Below, one piece after another: positions 6,213 to 8,850 of a stretch of 8,850 bases of DNA. Below the pieces are notes generated by a model, which saw only the letters and a program-made list of their open reading frames with translations, was not told the origin of the DNA and ran no database searches. The translations under genes were made by a program, and so were the position numbers. The DNA is from an uncultured Candidatus Melainabacteria bacterium (GTDB lineage: Bacteria; Cyanobacteriota; Vampirovibrionia; Gastranaerophilales; Gastranaerophilaceae): positions 1-8,850 of the forward strand of contig CAKVMU010000057.1 in NCBI GenBank assembly GCA_934773085.1, read 5' to 3'. The first letter of the stretch is position 1; every line of letters starts with the position of its first letter.

Positions 6213-6230
6213 TATATACTTTATATATCT
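6210..6230. repeat. Perfect AT-only inverted repeat abutting the Shine-Dalgarno site
   Basis: AGATATATA (6210-6218), CTT, TATATATCT (6222-6230), followed directly by AGGAG. It could be an operator overlapping the promoter or an mRNA hairpin at the ribosome site. It has no T-run, so it is a poor terminator for the preceding gene. Confidence 0.5.
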
Positions 6231-6235
6231 AGGAG
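6231..6235 (+). promoter_or_regulatory. Shine-Dalgarno site for the cysteine hydrolase TTG start
   Basis: AGGAG, 12 nt before the TTG at 6248, which is longer than usual. No ATG, GTG or other TTG lies between the in-frame stop at 6230-6232 and this TTG. The next in-frame ATG is codon 29. Confidence 0.45.
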
Positions 6236-6247
6236 ATATTAAGAAAT

Positions 6248-6847
6248 TTGTTTAACATTAATTTTACAACATACTTTTCCGGCTTAGGCAACACGTTTAT
6301 ACCAACATTTAACATATATGATTGGTTCACGATGCCTGCGTTCGATTTCAATACCAATAACACTCCTCCAAATTGGGTATATCAAAGCACTCCGATGTTT
6401 GATTTTAGTCAAAACTTTGTAGTCGGTGACAGTTTCAAACGCTGCAGCACAAAAACTAACGGAAATGTATTTGCAAAATACAACAAAACTTTGGGCGAAA
6501 AATTAAGCTCCTATACAAAATCTCATGCAACCGGTTTCGAACACAATTGTGCAAAATTTGTCAGCAACGCTCTTGAGAAGACGCATTTGTCAAATGGACA
6601 AAGAGGACACGGTTATGAGATGAAAAATATTTTAAGAAAGAATTCGCATTTTAATGAAGTTGCAGTAGCTGATATTAAAGACCTAAAATCCATTCCAAAA
6701 GGCGCTATTCTTGTTTATGACAAAGGTGCCTGCGGATATGACAAGGAATACGGACACGTAGAAGTTTCTATAGGTGGCGGACAAGCTGCTTCTGACGGGA
6801 TTCAAAACATAAAAGGTAAACCAAGCGCTTTATTCATACCGGTTTAA
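6248..6847 (+). CDS. CHAP/NlpC-P60-like cysteine hydrolase without signal peptide
   Basis: 199 aa. The C-terminal half (about 95-199) has the papain-like peptidoglycan hydrolase pattern: a nucleophile in HNCAKFVSNALE (C101), then IPKGAILVYDKG (149-160), the turn that precedes the His strand, and YGHVEVSIGGGQAASDG with catalytic His170 and a possible acidic partner, Glu172. This suggests an amidase or endopeptidase cleaving peptidoglycan peptides. The first 75 residues are unusual: aromatic and Asn/Pro-rich (NTNNTPPNWVYQSTP), with no signal peptide or membrane segment. Either it leaves the cell by another route, acts after lysis, or works on an internal substrate. CHAP and NlpC/P60 cannot be told apart by eye. 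The start is the TTG at 6248 behind AGGAG. No terminator is visible after the stop. Confidence 0.72.
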   Translation: MFNINFTTYFSGLGNTFIPTFNIYDWFTMPAFDFNTNNTPPNWVYQSTPMFDFSQNFVVGDSFKRCSTKTNGNVFAKYNKTLGEKLSSYTKSHATGFEHNCAKFVSNALEKTHLSNGQRGHGYEMKNILRKNSHFNEVAVADIKDLKSIPKGAILVYDKGACGYDKEYGHVEVSIGGGQAASDGIQNIKGKPSALFIPV

Positions 6848-6942
6848 TTTTCGGTACATAATTTGCATGATTTTTTCAGTTCCATCTCCATCAAATGTAT
6901 GATTTTTATGAATTCGCTTACTTAAATTATTGAATACTAATA

Positions 6943-6948
6943 TATAAT
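6943..6948 (+). promoter_or_regulatory. -10 box (TATAAT) upstream of the 519-aa protein gene
   Basis: A perfect TATAAT in an AT-rich run; the -35 is not clear (CTTAAA at a 16-bp spacing is the best). Transcription would start near 6955 and give a leader of about 112 nt with two hairpins. Confidence 0.4.
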
Positions 6949-6964
6949 GTTATTAGTATCATTG

Positions 6965-7029
6965 ACTTTTAATAAAGTCTCATTAAAAGTAAGGTACAGG
7001 TCATCTGATTACGCTTAAAAACGGATGAC
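6965..7029 (+). other. Structured 5' leader of the 519-aa protein gene
   Basis: Two stem-loops in order. ACTTTTAA (6965-6972) pairs perfectly with TTAAAAGT (6983-6990), loop 10 nt. GTCATCTG (7000-7007) pairs with CGGATGAC (7022-7029), with one G.U pair and a 14-nt loop. Neither has a T-run. The Shine-Dalgarno site (AGGAGA, 8 nt before the ATG) lies outside both. It matches no riboswitch class I recognise. Confidence 0.4.
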
Positions 7030-7066
7030 AGAATTCCAAAACAACAACTGATAGGAGAAACCTACT

Positions 7067-8626
7067 ATGGGTATGGCAGCATCTCAAGCCAGATATCTAG
7101 CTCTGGTTGCAAGAAAATCCAATTGTGAATATGAAGGTCAACAGATAAATCAGGCAAGAACTGCACTGTCGAATCAGAGTGCAAATCTTTTTAACCAAAT
7201 GCTTGGTCTGAGCGTTCCTGTACCACCAAGTACACAGGATTTCACGAAAACTCAGTACTCATATAAGGATGGTACGAATTCTTCTACCATATCAGATTGG
7301 CAGCAACTATCATCTGCTGACCCAGATTACAACTATGTTGTAACCCATTACTATTACACAGACAAATACACAGGTTCTCAGAAAAAACTTTCTGACCCGC
7401 AAGTACAGTTCAGCTCAGGAACAGGAGCAACCGCAACGGAAATTCAAACTGCATTAAAAGACATTACGGAGAAAAGTAACGAATATGAAGCAGCCAAAGC
7501 AGAGACTGAAAAGGCAAAACAAGACCTTGCGACACTTTCAAAATATGCAGTTAATATTAATGACGTTACTAAATGCGAATTAGGTACTGATGGCAAATAC
7601 ACTGTTACAAAGAAGGACTCTACTACACGCATTTATACACCTTATAAGGACCTAACGACTGATGAGCAAGAAAACATTGTCAAAGCACTTCAATCATTAA
7701 AAACTGCTGGTGCGCTTGATGAAAGCACAGATACAAGCTCTATTTACTACGACAGCACTAATAAAACAATGGTCTTTCTAAGTGATTTACAAAACTTGGT
7801 AGGCTCTGCAATAGGAAATACTGGAACAAATCTACCTACATATCTTGTTACTGGCGAAAACAGTGTAACTAAACAGGTCGAGAAAGCACAAGAAGAAGTT
7901 AAAGAAAAAAAAGATGATGAAAATGACGCTTTAATCGATTACAACAATGCTGTTGATGCGTACAAAAACCTCAGCAGACCGACATATATCGGTAACTGCG
8001 AACTGACACCGATTGAAACTTTGACCGCAGATCAGCAAGCAGAAATTAATCAAATTATTGCTGATATGAAAGAGCAGGGCATTAATGACAGTATAAGCAA
8101 GTGTTTTGATGCAAATGGCAACTACACCGGCGGTATTTATTCATTCAAACTCAATGGAGTCAATTACTATACAACATACGACGATTTGTTTGAATCATAC
8201 ACAAGCGGCACAGGCAACAACCACATTGACGGTCAAACCAAGCTTGCTTATTACAACGCAACCTATGTATCAACAAAAGTTGAAAAAACTGAAAAGGCTT
8301 TACTTGAAACTGACGGCAACGGAAGATTCACTTCTATCAGATTTGAAGATGACAGCATAACATACACATTGAGCATGGAAACAATTACTGATGACAACGC
8401 TTATCAAGATGCAATGAATCAGTACTATTACGACAACGCTGTTTACGATAAAACAGTTCAGGATATCAACGCAAAGACTTCTTTGATTCAGCAAGAAGAT
8501 TTGCAACTTGAATTGCGATTAAAACAGCTTGATACAGAACAGAATGCACTTTCAACAGAAATCGATGCGGTTAAGAAAGTTGTTGATGACAACGTTGAAA
8601 GCTCATTCAAGACCTTCGGAGGCTAG
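7067..8626 (+). CDS. Large Asn/Thr/Tyr-rich coiled-coil protein of a Gastranaerophilales-type family
   Basis: 519 aa, function unknown. The N-terminus (MGMAASQARYLALVARKSN, then EGQQINQARTALSNQSANLF) and C-terminus (LELRLKQLDTEQNALSTEID, then VKKVV...SFKTFGG) look like conserved family ends; I recall many paralogues with such ends in Gastranaerophilales. There is no signal peptide. Helical charged regions at 129-158, 266-300 and 465-510 look like coiled coils, alternating with Tyr/Asn/Thr-rich globular stretches. The segments around 129-276 and 272-412 appear duplicated: each runs coiled coil, CEL, LT-x-(D/E)-(E/Q)-Q, GTG/N, then STK/VTK-x-VEK. Helical ends around a variable centre recall flagellar and type III axial proteins, so export without a cleaved signal is possible but unproven. 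The start has AGGAGA 8 nt upstream. It is followed directly by the 100-bp-period repeats. Confidence 0.75.
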   Translation: MGMAASQARYLALVARKSNCEYEGQQINQARTALSNQSANLFNQMLGLSVPVPPSTQDFTKTQYSYKDGTNSSTISDWQQLSSADPDYNYVVTHYYYTDKYTGSQKKLSDPQVQFSSGTGATATEIQTALKDITEKSNEYEAAKAETEKAKQDLATLSKYAVNINDVTKCELGTDGKYTVTKKDSTTRIYTPYKDLTTDEQENIVKALQSLKTAGALDESTDTSSIYYDSTNKTMVFLSDLQNLVGSAIGNTGTNLPTYLVTGENSVTKQVEKAQEEVKEKKDDENDALIDYNNAVDAYKNLSRPTYIGNCELTPIETLTADQQAEINQIIADMKEQGINDSISKCFDANGNYTGGIYSFKLNGVNYYTTYDDLFESYTSGTGNNHIDGQTKLAYYNATYVSTKVEKTEKALLETDGNGRFTSIRFEDDSITYTLSMETITDDNAYQDAMNQYYYDNAVYDKTVQDINAKTSLIQQEDLQLELRLKQLDTEQNALSTEIDAVKKVVDDNVESSFKTFGG

Positions 8627-8628
8627 AG

Positions 8629-8667
8629 GTAAGGGGGGTAAATAGTATAATTACTACAAGCCCTTAC
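8629..8667 (+). other. Nested inverted repeats just past the stop codon
   Basis: GTAAGGG (8629-8635) pairs with CCCTTAC (8661-8667), and inside it TAGTA (8643-8647) pairs with TACTA (8652-8656). No T-run follows, so it is at best a weak or Rho-assisted terminator. The inner arm also contains TATAAT (8646-8651), which could be a -10 box firing into the repeat array, though no -35 is clear. Confidence 0.35.
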
Positions 8668-8682
8668 ATAACCACTCCAAAT

Positions 8683-8850
8683 AAAAGGTTATCACGCATA
8701 ACAAAACAATCTCGTAGCCCGTTCAAAAGGAGCAGCGGGCACGACAAAACAAAACAGGTAGTACTTACCAATCTGCTCCGACAAAAGGTTATCACGCATA
8801 ACAAAACAATCTCGTAGTCCGTTCAAAAGGAGCAGCGGGCACGACAAAAC
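8683..8850 (+). repeat. Structured repeat with exact 100-bp period, two copies seen
   Basis: Bases 8683-8750 and 8783-8850 are identical over 68 bp except for one base (C at 8718, T at 8818). They are separated by a 32-bp unique linker, and the second copy runs to the window edge. Each copy contains GTTAT-CACGC-ATAAC (8688-8702) and a longer hairpin, TCGT-(A)-GCCCG (8712-8721) with CGGGCACGA (8736-8744), nine pairs with one bulged A and a 14-nt loop. The flanks are CAAAAC-rich. The unit is too long for a CRISPR repeat, and as 100 is not a multiple of 3 a tandem coding origin is excluded. A structured RNA array or an unfamiliar intergenic repeat are the alternatives. No terminator or transposase accompanies it. 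Confidence 0.8.

Noticed and set aside
8683..8850. CRISPR array
   Set aside because: The repeat is 68 bp, well above CRISPR repeat lengths, only two copies are seen, and no cas genes are present.
8683..8850. Integron attC sites or tRNA-like genes
   Set aside because: No RYYYAAC/GTTRRRY core pair in the expected places. GTTCAAA resembles a T-loop but its stem does not pair as a T-arm, and there is no acceptor stem or CCA.
8683..8850. Diversity-generating retroelement template and variable repeats
   Set aside because: The single difference is C/T in non-coding DNA, not adenine-specific, and no reverse transcriptase is visible.

Overview
The window is AT-rich bacterial DNA and very probably comes from a gut member of Gastranaerophilales (Vampirovibrionia, 'Melainabacteria'). 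This is recognition from memory, not a search. It rests on the N-terminus of the last gene (MGMAASQARYLALVARKSN...) and its C-terminus (...SFKTFGG), a combination I associate with that group. It also rests on a filamentous-haemagglutinin (TPS) domain protein with a short conserved-looking tail, and on frequent TTG starts behind strong Shine-Dalgarno sites.

Layout. Bases 1-826 (minus) hold the first 275 codons of an ATP-grasp enzyme, cut by the window edge. It has its own promoter directly after the terminator of the next gene. Bases 942-2909 (minus) encode a 655-aa secreted TPS-domain protein. Bases 2910-3466 carry no gene but a cluster of short palindromes and tandem repeats. Bases 3467-4663 (minus) encode a membrane-anchored serine hydrolase of the class A beta-lactamase fold. 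A divergent gap with a perfect DnaA-box 9-mer leads to a 107-aa secreted four-cysteine protein (4845-5168, plus). This converges, across one strong hairpin terminator, on a 130-aa secreted coiled-coil protein (5225-5617, minus). Divergent from that are a YkgJ-type CxxCxxCC protein (5709-6179, plus, possibly leaderless) and a CHAP/NlpC-P60-like cysteine hydrolase without a signal peptide (6248-6847, plus). After a structured leader comes a 519-aa protein of unknown function with an internal duplication (7067-8626, plus). The window ends in a repeat of exactly 100-bp period whose unit folds into a stable hairpin (8683-8850).

How the genes fit together. Most products look destined for the envelope or the exterior: the TPS protein, the anchored hydrolase, two small secreted proteins and perhaps the cysteine hydrolase. 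There is no obvious pathway; nearly every gene has its own promoter or terminator, so this looks like single-gene transcription units rather than an operon.

The least explained parts are the 100-bp-period structured repeats and the duplicated 519-aa protein just upstream of them. I see no transposase, integrase, tRNA, rRNA or CRISPR array.
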